Source of the DNA: Psychroflexus curvus
Lineage (GTDB): Bacteria; Bacteroidota; Bacteroidia; Flavobacteriales; Flavobacteriaceae
Assembly (NCBI RefSeq): GCF_020164585.1
Contig: NZ_JAIQZF010000003.1
Span: 186,001 to 250,000, forward strand
DNA: 64,000 nucleotides
Direction of reading: 5' to 3'
This document shows positions 47,277 through 55,987 of this stretch, piece by piece (within the stretch, counting starts at the first letter, position 1; each line of letters begins with the position of its first letter). The position numbers and the translations under genes were made by a program. A model generated the notes under the pieces. The model searched no databases, was not told the origin of the DNA, and saw only the letters and a program-made list of their open reading frames with translations.

Positions 47277-48289
47277 GAAAGCTTTTCTTTGTAAGTGGTC
47301 AACATATTTTCAAATTCTGCTAAAGTCGATTTGAGATCTAAATCACTTTTTCCACCAGCTGCATTTTTATGACCACCACCATTAAAATGAGATCTGGCAA
47401 AAGTATTGACGTCAAAATCACCAATAGACCTTAAGGATATTTTTATAATCTCTTCAGCTTTATTTTCAATAAAAATGACTGCAAATTTAATTCCCTTTAG
47501 AGATAAGGCATAATTTACAAAACCTTCTGTATCTCCTTTCTTGAACCCATGTGTATTGAGGTCTTCCTGAGATAAGTAAGTGTAAGCTGTGCTGAAGCCT
47601 TTCAATACTTTTAAGTTTTGAAGCGCCTTACCTAATAAATGAAGACGGCTTTCTGCATTATTATCATAAATATCCTGATGAATCTGACTGTTCTTTGCTC
47701 CTGCGTCAATTAAGTCTGCAATGATTCTATGCGTTTTACTTGTTGTGGAAGGGAATCTAAACGACCCCGTGTCTGTCATTATACCTGTGTATAAACAACT
47801 GGCAACTTCTGCGGTTAATTTTTGTTCTGAGTATTCTGTCGTTATAAATTCATATACAAGCTCACAGGTTGAAGCTATATGGGTGTCGACTAGCATGAAT
47901 TCAGCATAATCTGAAGGTTCTTGATGATGATCTATCATCACAAAGCTCTTATCAAGTTTTGTGAGAAATTCACCAAGACCGCTACCTATCCTGTCTAAAT
48001 GATTGAAGTCTAAAGTGAATACAAAATCAGAATCTAACAATTTCTTTTCACACTCGCTTTTATCTGTATCGTAGCAAAGAACAGTATTTATACCTGGAAG
48101 CCACTTGAGAAAATCAGGAAACCCGTTAGGCATAACGACTTGAGTAGCAATTCCAAACTGTTCCAGAAACAAAGAAAGCCCTAATGTTGATCCTAAAGCA
48201 TCGCCATCGGGATTTTTATGACCTATAATAACTACTTTTGAATTCGTATTCAGTTCGCTTTTGAGCCTAGAAATTGTATTTTTTCTCAT
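47273..48289 (-). CDS. DHH/DHHA1 phosphoesterase, NrnA-like
   Basis: Degrades nanoRNAs and/or pAp. The N-terminal DHH domain has IGHKNPDGDALGSTLG and the namesake MIDHHQEP, and the C-terminal DHHA1 domain ends GGGHKNAAGG. Length 338 aa from the chosen start. I chose the ATG at 48289: the longer frame begins at a TTG (48298), but a -7 promoter box covers exactly that TTG (48296-48303), so transcription would begin after it. First gene of the operon with gldI and the cyclophilin-FKBP fusion. Confidence 0.9.
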   Translation of the reverse strand: MRKNTISRLKSELNTNSKVVIIGHKNPDGDALGSTLGLSLFLEQFGIATQVVMPNGFPDFLKWLPGINTVLCYDTDKSECEKKLLDSDFVFTLDFNHLDRIGSGLGEFLTKLDKSFVMIDHHQEPSDYAEFMLVDTHIASTCELVYEFITTEYSEQKLTAEVASCLYTGIMTDTGSFRFPSTTSKTHRIIADLIDAGAKNSQIHQDIYDNNAESRLHLLGKALQNLKVLKGFSTAYTYLSQEDLNTHGFKKGDTEGFVNYALSLKGIKFAVIFIENKAEEIIKISLRSIGDFDVNTFARSHFNGGGHKNAAGGKSDLDLKSTLAEFENMLTTYKEKLS

Positions 48290-48295
48290 ATGACC

Positions 48296-48303
48296 CAAAT
48301 GTA
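48296..48303 (-). promoter_or_regulatory. -7 box of the nrnA-gldI operon, implying a leaderless transcript
   Basis: On the minus strand TACATTTG matches TAnnTTTG and ends 6 bp before the ATG at 48289. It decides the start of the DHH gene against the upstream TTG. Confidence 0.5.
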
Positions 48304-48337
48304 CGAATTCTTAATAATGCAATAACACTGGAAGTTC

Positions 48338-48345
48338 TAGTTTTG
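48338..48345 (+). promoter_or_regulatory. -7 box for the PhoD-like gene
   Basis: TAGTTTTG fits TAnnTTTG and ends 16 bp before the ATG at 48362, divergent from the nrnA promoter about 35 bp away. Confidence 0.5.
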
Positions 48346-48361
48346 TCTAAAATAATTACTC

Positions 48362-49417
48362 ATGAAAAATATACACCTGACTTTAGTTTTAGCATCCATT
48401 TTGTTTTTGTCGTGTAAGACAAATTCTGAAGAAGGAAATTCAGATAAAACTTCCAAAATTGAGCAACCAACAAATTTTAGAATTGCTCTGGGGAGTTGTA
48501 ACCGCCAGGACATGCCCCAGGATTACTGGTCTGTGATTCAAAAAGATTCTGCAGATATTTTTATTTGGGGTGGAGATAATATTTATGCCGATACGCCAGA
48601 TATGAATCTGATGGAGGCGAAGTACGTTAGTCTTAAGAATAACGCTTATTACCGGTCATTTGTCAATAAGCTTCCTTATGGCCCGATAGGCGTTTGGGAT
48701 GATCACGATTATGGTAAAAATGATGCGGGTGCAGGCTGGGAATACAAAGATGAAGCAAAGTCACTCTTTATGGATTTTATGGACATAGATTCAACGCATG
48801 CCATGGCAAACCGAGGCGGAATTTATCATGCTGAGCTTATTAATGCCGGGGATAAACGCATTAAATTCTACATGCTGGATACACGTTACTTTAGAGAGGA
48901 TTTGCTGGAAGCGGAAGCTTCTGGCAAGAGGTATCAACCACATACCTCTCAGGATTCTACCCTGCTTGGTAAGGCACAGTGGGAGTGGCTGGAGCAGGAG
49001 TTTAAAAATTCGGAAGCGGACTTCAATATCATTGTGAGCAGTATCCAGTTTCTATCCAGCGAGCACGGATTCGAAACCTGGGGTAATTTCCCTCATGAGG
49101 TAGAGAACATGCAGACGTTACTTCAAAAATATTCACTTGATAATATTTTATTTTTAAGCGGTGACAGGCATATTTCAGAATTTTCCCAAAAGAAAATCAA
49201 AGGCTTAGATTATCCTTTAACGGATTTCACTTCTAGTGGTTTAACCCATTCGTATTCATCTTATGACGGTGAGCCAAATCGATATAGAGTTGGTGAAGTT
49301 GTAGCAGAAACCAGCTATGGTATTATCGATTTGGATTTAGAAACTGAAAAAGCTTCGTTGAAAATTAAATCGACGAGAGATGGTCATGTGATCCAAAATT
49401 TAAAGCTAAGTTTCTAA
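48362..49417 (+). CDS. PhoD-like alkaline-phosphatase-family lipoprotein
   Basis: A 351-aa lipoprotein (SILFLSC, lipid-acceptor C18). The metallophosphatase motifs are those of PhoD-like enzymes: RIALGSCNRQD, FIWGGDNIYADTPD, GVWDDHDYGKNDAG and FLSGDRHISE. It acts outside the inner membrane on phosphodiesters or monoesters; the substrate is not known. It is followed by ndk in the same direction but separated by an inverted repeat and ndk's own -7 box. Confidence 0.87.
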   Translation: MKNIHLTLVLASILFLSCKTNSEEGNSDKTSKIEQPTNFRIALGSCNRQDMPQDYWSVIQKDSADIFIWGGDNIYADTPDMNLMEAKYVSLKNNAYYRSFVNKLPYGPIGVWDDHDYGKNDAGAGWEYKDEAKSLFMDFMDIDSTHAMANRGGIYHAELINAGDKRIKFYMLDTRYFREDLLEAEASGKRYQPHTSQDSTLLGKAQWEWLEQEFKNSEADFNIIVSSIQFLSSEHGFETWGNFPHEVENMQTLLQKYSLDNILFLSGDRHISEFSQKKIKGLDYPLTDFTSSGLTHSYSSYDGEPNRYRVGEVVAETSYGIIDLDLETEKASLKIKSTRDGHVIQNLKLSF

Positions 49418-49424
49418 AACTAAG

Positions 49425-49456
49425 AAGTAAGCAAAAGTCTTTAGAATTGCTTACTT
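49425..49456 (+). terminator. Inverted repeat after the PhoD-like gene, overlapping the ndk promoter
   Basis: Perfect 10-bp arms AAGTAAGCAA and TTGCTTACTT separated by 12 bases, 8 bp after the stop at 49417. The right arm overlaps the -7 box of ndk. It could be a weak terminator or an operator. Confidence 0.45.
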
Positions 49457-49459
49457 TTG
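49452..49459 (+). promoter_or_regulatory. -7 box for ndk
   Basis: TACTTTTG matches TAnnTTTG, 23 bp upstream of the ndk ATG. It shares bases with the right arm of the upstream inverted repeat. Confidence 0.45.
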
Positions 49460-49482
49460 CCACTTAAATTAAAAATAAGATA

Positions 49483-49902
49483 ATGGCAGGAAATAAAACA
49501 TTTACCATGCTTAAGCCAGATGCAGTATCTAAAGGCTATACAGGAGAAATCCTTAAACAAATTACTGGCTCTGGTTTTAGAATTGTTGCGCTCAAGATGA
49601 CGCAAATGACAGAAAATGACGCTAAAACGTTTTACGAAGTTCATAAAGAAAGACCATTTTATGGAGAGCTTGTGGAATATATGACAAGCGGACCTATCGT
49701 TGCAGCTGTTCTTGAAAAAGAAAATGCAGTAGATGATTTCAGAACTTTAATTGGTGCTACCAATCCTGAAGAGGCTGCTGAAGGTACCATTCGTAAAAAA
49801 TACGCGGCTTCTATTAGTGAAAACGCTATTCATGGAAGTGACAGCGATGAAAATGCAACCATTGAAAGCAATTTTCATTTTTCAGGAAGAGAGCAGTTTT
49901 AA
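49483..49902 (+). CDS. ndk: Nucleoside-diphosphate kinase
   Basis: Transfers the gamma phosphate among nucleoside di- and triphosphates through a phosphohistidine. The catalytic His117 is in the signature NAIHGSDS, and the N-terminal [10 protein letters not shown] and the [18 protein letters not shown] motif are intact. At 139 aa it is a standard length. A strong hairpin terminator lies between it and the convergent rny. Confidence 0.97.
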   Translation: MAGNKTFTMLKPDAVSKGYTGEILKQITGSGFRIVALKMTQMTENDAKTFYEVHKERPFYGELVEYMTSGPIVAAVLEKENAVDDFRTLIGATNPEEAAEGTIRKKYAASISENAIHGSDSDENATIESNFHFSGREQF

Positions 49903-49925
49903 ATTTAAAACTACTTATTAAAACT

Positions 49926-49959
49926 AAAAAGGGCTGTTTCGAAAGAAACAGCCCTTTTT
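49926..49959. terminator. Bidirectional terminator between ndk and rny
   Basis: AAAAAGGGCTGTTTC and GAAACAGCCCTTTTT form a perfect 15-bp stem with a GAAA tetraloop between convergent genes. Confidence 0.95.
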
Positions 49960-49981
49960 GATTATTTAAATTTATATCAAA

Positions 49982-51544
49982 CTACTTTGCAATATTAATC
50001 GCTCTGGTTTCTCGTATCACTGTGACTTTCACCTGACCTGGGTAAGTCATGTCTGTTTGAATTTTTTGAGAAATTTCAAAAGACAAGGCAGACGCTTTTT
50101 CATCGGTTACTTTTTCACTTTCCACGATCACCCTCAATTCTCTACCGGCCTGGATAGCATAAGCTTTTTTGACGCCTCCAAAACCAAAGGCGATTTCTTC
50201 AAGATCTTTTAGTCGTTTCACATAAGAATCAAGAACCTGTCTTCTAGCTCCTGGTCTGGCACCGCTTATGGCATCGCAAACCTGAACGAGTGGAGACAGG
50301 AGGGAAGTCATTTCTACTTCATCGTGGTGAGCCCCTATAGCATTGCAGATTTCGGGTTTTTCACCATATTTCTCTGCCCACTGCATACCTAAAATAGCAT
50401 GTGGAAGTTCGGTTTCATTTTCTGGTACTTTACCGATGTCATGGAGAAGTCCAGCACGTTTGGCGAGTTTTGGATTTAAGCCAAGCTCCGAGGCCATAAT
50501 ACCACAAAGATTGGCGACTTCTCTGGAGTGTTGTAGAAGGTTTTGACCGTAAGAGGATCTGTATTTCATTCTGCCAACCATCTTCACCAATTCCGGGTTT
50601 AAACCATGAATTCCAAGATCAATAATGGTTCGTTTTCCAATATCTGCGATTTCTTCATCAATCGCTTTTCTGGTTTTCTTCACGACTTCTTCAATTCTTG
50701 CCGGGTGAATTCTACCGTCGGTTACCAGTTTGTGTAAGGATAATCTGGCCACTTCACGGCGTATAGAATCAAAACAAGATAAAATTATCGCTTCAGGTGT
50801 GTCATCTACAATAATTTCTACACCAGTTGCTGCTTCAATAGCCCTTATGTTTCTCCCTTCACGACCAATAATTCTGCCTTTTACATCATCGCTTTCCAGG
50901 TTGAATACAGATACACAGTTATCTATAGCTTCTTCAGTTCCAACTCTCTGGATGGTATTGATGACTATTTTTTTAGCTTCTTGCTGCGCTGTCAGCTTTG
51001 CGTCTTCTACAGTGTCCTGTATCATCTGCATAGCTTCAGCCTTAGCAGTTTCTTTTAGCGATTCCATCAGCTGAGCCTTGGCATCTTCTGCACTTAATCC
51101 GCTAAGCACTTCCAGCTGATTGATTTTACGCTGAAGAATTTTATCAATTTCTTCTTGCCTTTTCTCTAGATATTCGTTTCTATGAGAGTAATCTTTAAGT
51201 TTTTCTTCAAGTTCATTATTGAGTTTCTTGTTTTTAGAAAGCTCATTAGATACTTGAGACTCTTTGTCTTTTGTTCTTTTTTCTGCTTCGCTTATTTTTT
51301 GATCCCTGTTGAGAATGACCTTTTCATGCTCAGATTTAAGTTCAATAAACTTTTCTTTTGCCTGAAGGATTTTGTCTTTTTTGACGCTTTCTCCTTCTTT
51401 TTCAGCTTCCTTAATAATTTTCTGAGCTTCCTTCTCAGCACTTTTCAAAGTGCTTGTTGCGCTTTTGCTATCAATCGTTTTCGATATTAAAAAACCAATG
51501 ACAAGTCCCGCAATTGCTGCTATTATAATGTATGTAATTTCCAT
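49982..51544 (-). CDS. rny: Ribonuclease Y
   Basis: Membrane-anchored endoribonuclease that starts mRNA decay. N-terminal transmembrane helix (about 2-20), then a long Lys/Glu-rich coiled coil (about 30-200), a KH domain ([21 protein letters not shown]) and an HD hydrolase domain ([19 protein letters not shown]). The length of 520 aa is typical of Rny. It lies just downstream of the 6S RNA candidate and its terminator-like T run, in the same direction. Confidence 0.95.
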   Translation of the reverse strand: MEITYIIIAAIAGLVIGFLISKTIDSKSATSTLKSAEKEAQKIIKEAEKEGESVKKDKILQAKEKFIELKSEHEKVILNRDQKISEAEKRTKDKESQVSNELSKNKKLNNELEEKLKDYSHRNEYLEKRQEEIDKILQRKINQLEVLSGLSAEDAKAQLMESLKETAKAEAMQMIQDTVEDAKLTAQQEAKKIVINTIQRVGTEEAIDNCVSVFNLESDDVKGRIIGREGRNIRAIEAATGVEIIVDDTPEAIILSCFDSIRREVARLSLHKLVTDGRIHPARIEEVVKKTRKAIDEEIADIGKRTIIDLGIHGLNPELVKMVGRMKYRSSYGQNLLQHSREVANLCGIMASELGLNPKLAKRAGLLHDIGKVPENETELPHAILGMQWAEKYGEKPEICNAIGAHHDEVEMTSLLSPLVQVCDAISGARPGARRQVLDSYVKRLKDLEEIAFGFGGVKKAYAIQAGRELRVIVESEKVTDEKASALSFEISQKIQTDMTYPGQVKVTVIRETRAINIAK

Positions 51545-51563
51545 AATTGTATATATAAAAAAA

Positions 51564-51730
51564 GCCTGTATTAGCCTAGTTTTGTATAAAACTCCGTGTA
51601 AACAGGTTTAGGGATACTCAATTGATCAAGGATCCGCTGCACCGAAGTGGCGGCTTGCTTTAGCAACTGAAACTCACCCTTTTTAAATAGTAAATGTTGA
51701 GTTTATCAAAAAGGTACGACTAATACAGGC
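51564..51730 (-). ncRNA. ssrS: Probable 6S RNA (SsrS)
   Basis: The non-coding stretch between rny and zapA can form an RNA on the minus strand: an 11-bp perfect closing stem (GCCTGTATTAG at its 5' end, CTAATACAGGC at its 3' end) encloses about 145 nt, followed by a T-rich run. Inside are AACTCA/TGAGTT and CCGC/GCGG pairs, so the RNA is highly structured. 6S RNA next to zapA is a common location in bacteria, and this is the basis of the name. I have not verified its fold by covariance model. Another structured RNA is possible. Confidence 0.55.
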
Positions 51731-51753
51731 AGTGTCGATTTATGTAATGAACG

Positions 51754-52047
51754 TTAGTTTAATTGGTTTTTGAGCATCTCATCCAACTCTTCAAGCTTCA
51801 CTTCTACTTGCTTCAGTTCTGAAGACGAAGATAACTGATTTTGTTCGATTTCTGCAGCAAATTGTAAGGCACTCATGGCCAGTACATCTTGTTTATCTCT
51901 TACTGCATAATCCTGCTCAAATTTCTTAATCACTTCATTTATTCTTTTGGCGGCTTTTCTAAGGCCTTCTTCTTGTTCTGGTCTAATGGTTAGGGGATAA
52001 ACCCTGTCTGCAATCGATAACTTTATTTTGAATTTATCTGTAGCCAT
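51754..52047 (-). CDS. zapA: Cell division protein ZapA
   Basis: A 97-aa protein with the ZapA pattern: N-terminal beta segment FKIKLSIADRVYPLTIRPEQEE, then a helix (KRINEVIKKFEQDYAVRDKQDVLAMSALQFA) and a coiled-coil tail. ZapA bundles FtsZ filaments at the division septum. The coiled-coil gene directly upstream (1 bp gap) is the usual Bacteroidota neighbour. The 6S RNA candidate follows downstream. Confidence 0.88.
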   Translation of the reverse strand: MATDKFKIKLSIADRVYPLTIRPEQEEGLRKAAKRINEVIKKFEQDYAVRDKQDVLAMSALQFAAEIEQNQLSSSSELKQVEVKLEELDEMLKNQLN

Positions 52048-52048
52048 T

Positions 52049-52339
52049 TTATTCTGCCAATTGAATAATACAAGTATCTATTTCTTTAATTAAACTATTT
52101 ATTTTGAGTTTTGTTTCTCTTTTGTACTCGGTACTGCCAAGTAATGCGTTAGCTGTTTTGAGCGTTTTATTTTCATGTTGTAATCGTTCTATTTCCGAAT
52201 TTAATTCTGAAACAGTTTTAGATGAAGAATCAAATTGGGACTTTAGATTTTTATGTTCAATCTTTAAAGTTTCATAATTTGAAATCAATTTTTTCAAATT
52301 GCCTTCTAAAGATTCAACGCTAATTACCAATTTACTCAT
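52049..52339 (-). CDS. Small coiled-coil protein upstream of zapA
   Basis: A 96-aa protein, most of it one coiled coil (about 5-75; heptads in LKKLISNYETLKIEHKNLKS and LNSEIERLQHENKTLKTA), with a short C-terminal part (LKINSLIKEIDTCIIQLAE). I do not recognise a named family. Its position with zapA suggests a ZapB-like cell-division partner, but that is inference. It is the first gene of the operon; the promoter is at 52365-52372. Confidence 0.65.
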   Translation of the reverse strand: MSKLVISVESLEGNLKKLISNYETLKIEHKNLKSQFDSSSKTVSELNSEIERLQHENKTLKTANALLGSTEYKRETKLKINSLIKEIDTCIIQLAE

Positions 52340-52353
52340 TTACACCTTTCGCA

Positions 52354-52367
52354 TTGCTTTAAAGCAA
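52354..52367. promoter_or_regulatory. Perfect palindrome between two divergent genes
   Basis: TTGCTTTAAAGCAA, a 14-bp perfect palindrome, overlaps the 3' side of the minus-strand -7 box at 52365-52372, upstream of the coiled-coil/zapA operon. Its position just downstream of the promoter fits an operator. No regulator is known for it. Confidence 0.3.
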
Positions 52368-52372
52368 ATTTA
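52365..52372 (-). promoter_or_regulatory. -7 box of the coiled-coil/zapA operon
   Basis: On the minus strand TAAATTTG matches TAnnTTTG, 25 bp upstream of the ATG at 52339. Confidence 0.45.
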
Positions 52373-52460
52373 GCATCTATTAATGAATATGACAACCTAC
52401 TTTTCATAAAATTCAAAATGAATAGGTATGAATATTGGTAAACAATTGAAAAACATGCTT

Positions 52461-52468
52461 TAGATTTG
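52461..52468 (+). promoter_or_regulatory. -7 box of the M48 peptidase gene
   Basis: TAGATTTG fits TAnnTTTG and ends 16 bp before the ATG at 52485. Confidence 0.45.
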
Positions 52469-52484
52469 TCGAAAAAATTAAGGA

Positions 52485-53723
52485 ATGACTTCAGAACTAG
52501 TTTTTTACCTTATCATTGGTCTTATTGCCTTCAACTTTCTTTTGGAAAGTTATTTGGATTATTTGAACTACACCAAATTCGATGCACAACCCCCTGCTCA
52601 GTTAGAAGATCTTTACGATGAATCTGAATATCAAAAGTCACAAGCTTATAAAAAGGACAAATTCAAATTTGGATTAGTCCAATCCCTCTTTTCAGTAACT
52701 TTAATTCTAGTTTTTCTCAGTTTTGATGGGTTTGAAATTGTAAACTCTATCGCCAGAGAATACGCAGAGCATTCCATTATGGTCTCTTTGCTTTTTTTCG
52801 GAATTTTGTTTTCAGGAAGTTTTTTACTCAGTTTACCATTCGATTATTACTTCACGTTTGTTATTGAAGAACGTTACGATTTTAACACGTCTTCAAAATC
52901 CTTGTTTTGGTTGGATAAATTTAAATCAATTTTATTGACGCTTGTTTTGGGGGGTGTTATTCTGGGTTTAATTTTGGTGTTTTACAGTTATGTTGGCACA
53001 GATTTTTGGTGGTATACCTGGATTTTGGTAGCTTTTATTTCTGTGTTGCTGAACATGTTTTATGCTAAACTTTTTGTCCCGTTATTCAATAAACAAACGC
53101 CGTTAAAAGAAGGTGAACTAAGGACCGAAATCGAAACGTATGCTTCCAAAATGAATTTCAATTTGAAAAATATTTTTGTAATTGATGGTTCTAAGAGAAG
53201 TAAAAAAGCCAATGCTTATTTTTCCGGGTTTGGAAGTGAGAAAAGGATTACTCTTTTTGATACATTGATCAAAGATTTAACCAACGAAGAAGTCGTTGCT
53301 GTCTTAGCCCATGAAGTAGGTCATTATAAAAAGAACCATATCCTTATCAATCTGGTGGTGTCCATCATTACGGTTGGTTTTACGTTATGGTTGCTGTCTT
53401 TATTTGTAAGTGAGCCTATGCTTGCTCAGGCTTTGGGAGTGGAGGAACCTAGCTTCCATATTGGTTTGGTTGCTTTCAGTTTTTTGTATGCTCCAATTTC
53501 TTTATTAACTGGCATTCTCACGAATATTCTTTCAAGAAAATTTGAATTTCAGGCAGATGATTTTGCGAAATCCACTTATACTGCTGAGCATTTGATTTCA
53601 GGATTAAAAAAATTAGCAAAGAATAGTTTAAGCAACTTAACCCCACATTCAGCTTATGTGTTTTTTCACTATTCTCATCCACCTTTATCAGAAAGGCTGA
53701 AAAATTTAGAAAATAATTCGTAA
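52485..53723 (+). CDS. M48 family membrane metallopeptidase (Ste24/CAAX-protease-like)
   Basis: Inner-membrane zinc peptidase of 412 aa. Several hydrophobic helices (about 5-20, 65-85, 95-120, 145-200) precede the catalytic HEVGH at residues 276-280, followed by two more helices (about 290-345). The third zinc ligand is in EFQADDFA (about 358). Size and topology match the Ste24/FACE1 branch rather than HtpX. In bacteria such proteases handle membrane-protein quality control. The stringent-response gene follows after 26 bp. Confidence 0.92.
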   Translation: MTSELVFYLIIGLIAFNFLLESYLDYLNYTKFDAQPPAQLEDLYDESEYQKSQAYKKDKFKFGLVQSLFSVTLILVFLSFDGFEIVNSIAREYAEHSIMVSLLFFGILFSGSFLLSLPFDYYFTFVIEERYDFNTSSKSLFWLDKFKSILLTLVLGGVILGLILVFYSYVGTDFWWYTWILVAFISVLLNMFYAKLFVPLFNKQTPLKEGELRTEIETYASKMNFNLKNIFVIDGSKRSKKANAYFSGFGSEKRITLFDTLIKDLTNEEVVAVLAHEVGHYKKNHILINLVVSIITVGFTLWLLSLFVSEPMLAQALGVEEPSFHIGLVAFSFLYAPISLLTGILTNILSRKFEFQADDFAKSTYTAEHLISGLKKLAKNSLSNLTPHSAYVFFHYSHPPLSERLKNLENNS

Positions 53724-53749
53724 TTTCAAATTAATAAGAGACAAGATTT

Positions 53750-55969
53750 ATGGAGATTACAGATGCTTATTTAGAGCAAGAGAGCAAGGAGATTACCAAA
53801 GAATATAAGGAGCTTTTACGTATAAGTTACAGGACTTTAAGTGTTAAGGATAAAAAACTCATTCGCAAAGCTTTTGAAACTGCTGTAGAAGCTCATAAAG
53901 ACCAACGACGCAAATCTGGAGAGGCCTACGTCTTTCATCCCATTGCAGTAGCCAAAATCGTGGCACATGAAATTGGGCTGGACGCCACATCTATAGCTTC
54001 TGCGCTTTTACACGATGTGGTAGAAGATACGCGTTACACGCTTACCGATATTGAGCAGATGTTTGGTGAAGTTGTTGCAAGAATTGTGGATGGACTTACT
54101 AAAATTTCTAGTTTAAAAAAAGACGGTGACATTTCTATGCAGGCAGAGAACTTCAGGAAAATGTTGCTCACCCTCAACGATGATATACGCGTGATTATCA
54201 TCAAGATTGCAGACAGACTCCACAATATGCAAACTATGGACGCCATGCGTCCAGACAAACAAGTCAAAATCGCAAGTGAAACGCTTTATATTTATGCTCC
54301 TTTAGCTCATAGAATAGGGCTTTACAATATCAAAACAGAACTGGAAGATCTGAGTTTAAAATATACTGAGCCCGAAGTTTACAATGACATCTTAGGCAAG
54401 TTAAAGGAAAGTAAAGAAGAGCAGGATCAATATATTAAAGATTTCTCAAAAACAATTTCTGATGCGCTGGAGAAAGAAGACATCGACTTTGAAGTCAAAG
54501 GCCGGCCTAAATCTATTTACTCCATCAGAAAAAAAATTGTTAAGCAAAATATATCTTTCGATGAAATCTATGACAAGTTTGCTTTAAGGATCATTTATAA
54601 GTCCAATTCAGAAAATGAAAAATTCCTGGCCTGGAAAATCTATTCTATAGTCACCGATTATTACAGACCCAATCCTACGCGCCTTCGCGATTGGATTTCA
54701 TCCCCTAAAACTACCGGGTACGAAGCTTTGCACATCACAGTGATGGGGCCGAAGGGGAAATGGGTAGAAGTGCAGATTCGCAGTGAACGCATGAATGAAA
54801 TAGCAGAAAAGGGTTATGCGGCTCATTATAAATACAAGCATAAAGATGAAGCCCAGGACGAACAAGGCCTGGACTTGTGGCTGAACAGACTTCAGGAAGC
54901 TTTGGAAAATAATGAGATGAATGCTGTTGACTTTGTGGAGCAATTTAAACTGAACCTGTATTCCAAAGAGATTTTCGTGTTTACCCCACAAGGGGACTTA
55001 AAGTCTTTGCCCAAAGGCTCTACCGTCTTAGATTTTGCTTTCGCTATACATACCGATATTGGTTATCAAACCAGAGGGGCCAAAGTAAACGGAAAGATTG
55101 TGGCTTTGAGCCGGGTCCTGAAAAGTGGTGATCAGGTGGAAATTATCACCTCATCGACCGCGAAACCAACCAAAAACTGGCTGGATTATGCAACGACAGC
55201 AAGAGCTCGAACTAAAATAAAATCAGCCTTAAAAGAAAAAAGAAAACTCATAGCGGCCGAAGGAAAAGAGATTTTAAGACGTAAACTGAAATCTCAGCGC
55301 ATAAGTTTGAATGAAAGAACAGTGAATGAAATGGTTGTGTTCTTCAAACTGAAAACAAGTTTGGATTTATTCTATAGAGTTGGAATTGGAAGTATAGATA
55401 ACAAACAAATTAAAGATTATGCTTCTTCCAGGAGTAATGCGTTAGTTTCGTTTTTCAAAAATAAAATCAGACGTTCACCAGAAAAAGACAAAACACAGGA
55501 AGAAGAGGATGTTTCCAGTAACTACGACCAGCTTGTGTTTGGTGATGATGAACAAAAATTAGATTATAAATTAGCTCCCTGTTGTAATCCTATTCCTGGT
55601 GATGAGGTTTTTGGATTTACAACTATAAAGGATGGTATTAAGGTGCATAAAAAAAACTGTCCTAATGCGATCCAGCTTCAAAGTAACTATGCCTATAGAA
55701 TTCTAAAAGCAAAGTGGATAGATTCTTCTCAGGAAGAATTTAGTGCAAGCATAGGTCTTACTGGTATTGATGATCTTGGCTTAGTAAGTGTTATCACCAA
55801 TGAAATTTCCAAGAATCTTAATGTGAATATTTTAAGCATAGCCTTTTCCAGTAATGACGGTGTTTTTGAAGGGAAACTAGTTGTGAAGGTGAAAAATATA
55901 TCGATATTGTCTAAACTTATGGAAAGATTGGGAAAAATCGATGGAATCGATAAGGTTAAGCGTGAATAA
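53750..55969 (+). CDS. Bifunctional (p)ppGpp synthetase/hydrolase (RelA/SpoT/Rel)
   Basis: Stringent-response enzyme of 739 aa. The HD hydrolase domain (about 50-190) retains HD in ASALLHDVVEDT and RLHNMQTM, so hydrolysis is likely. The synthetase domain is at about 235-360 (KGRPKSIYSIRKKI, GYEALHITVMGPKG), TGS at about 395-455 (FTPQGDLKSLPKGSTVLDFAFAIH) and a C-terminal ACT domain at about 665-739. A single long bifunctional enzyme is usual in Bacteroidota. Followed 18 bp later by the Fur-family gene. Confidence 0.95.
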   Translation: MEITDAYLEQESKEITKEYKELLRISYRTLSVKDKKLIRKAFETAVEAHKDQRRKSGEAYVFHPIAVAKIVAHEIGLDATSIASALLHDVVEDTRYTLTDIEQMFGEVVARIVDGLTKISSLKKDGDISMQAENFRKMLLTLNDDIRVIIIKIADRLHNMQTMDAMRPDKQVKIASETLYIYAPLAHRIGLYNIKTELEDLSLKYTEPEVYNDILGKLKESKEEQDQYIKDFSKTISDALEKEDIDFEVKGRPKSIYSIRKKIVKQNISFDEIYDKFALRIIYKSNSENEKFLAWKIYSIVTDYYRPNPTRLRDWISSPKTTGYEALHITVMGPKGKWVEVQIRSERMNEIAEKGYAAHYKYKHKDEAQDEQGLDLWLNRLQEALENNEMNAVDFVEQFKLNLYSKEIFVFTPQGDLKSLPKGSTVLDFAFAIHTDIGYQTRGAKVNGKIVALSRVLKSGDQVEIITSSTAKPTKNWLDYATTARARTKIKSALKEKRKLIAAEGKEILRRKLKSQRISLNERTVNEMVVFFKLKTSLDLFYRVGIGSIDNKQIKDYASSRSNALVSFFKNKIRRSPEKDKTQEEEDVSSNYDQLVFGDDEQKLDYKLAPCCNPIPGDEVFGFTTIKDGIKVHKKNCPNAIQLQSNYAYRILKAKWIDSSQEEFSASIGLTGIDDLGLVSVITNEISKNLNVNILSIAFSSNDGVFEGKLVVKVKNISILSKLMERLGKIDGIDKVKRE

Positions 55970-55974
55970 AAGTA

Positions 55975-55982
55975 TATTTTTG
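55975..55982 (+). promoter_or_regulatory. -7 box of the Fur-family gene, implying a leaderless transcript
   Basis: TATTTTTG matches TAnnTTTG and ends 5 bp before the ATG at 55988. With 18 bp after the upstream stop, both read-through and an internal promoter are possible. Confidence 0.45.
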
Positions 55983-55987
55983 TAACT

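Noticed and set aside
48290-48298. TTG start for the NrnA-like gene
   Set aside because: The TTG is part of the TACATTTG -7 box, so the transcript would begin downstream of it.
50730-51490. Plus-strand open frames opposite rny
   Set aside because: Shadows of the Lys/Glu-rich coiled coil, giving Phe- and Ser-rich products.
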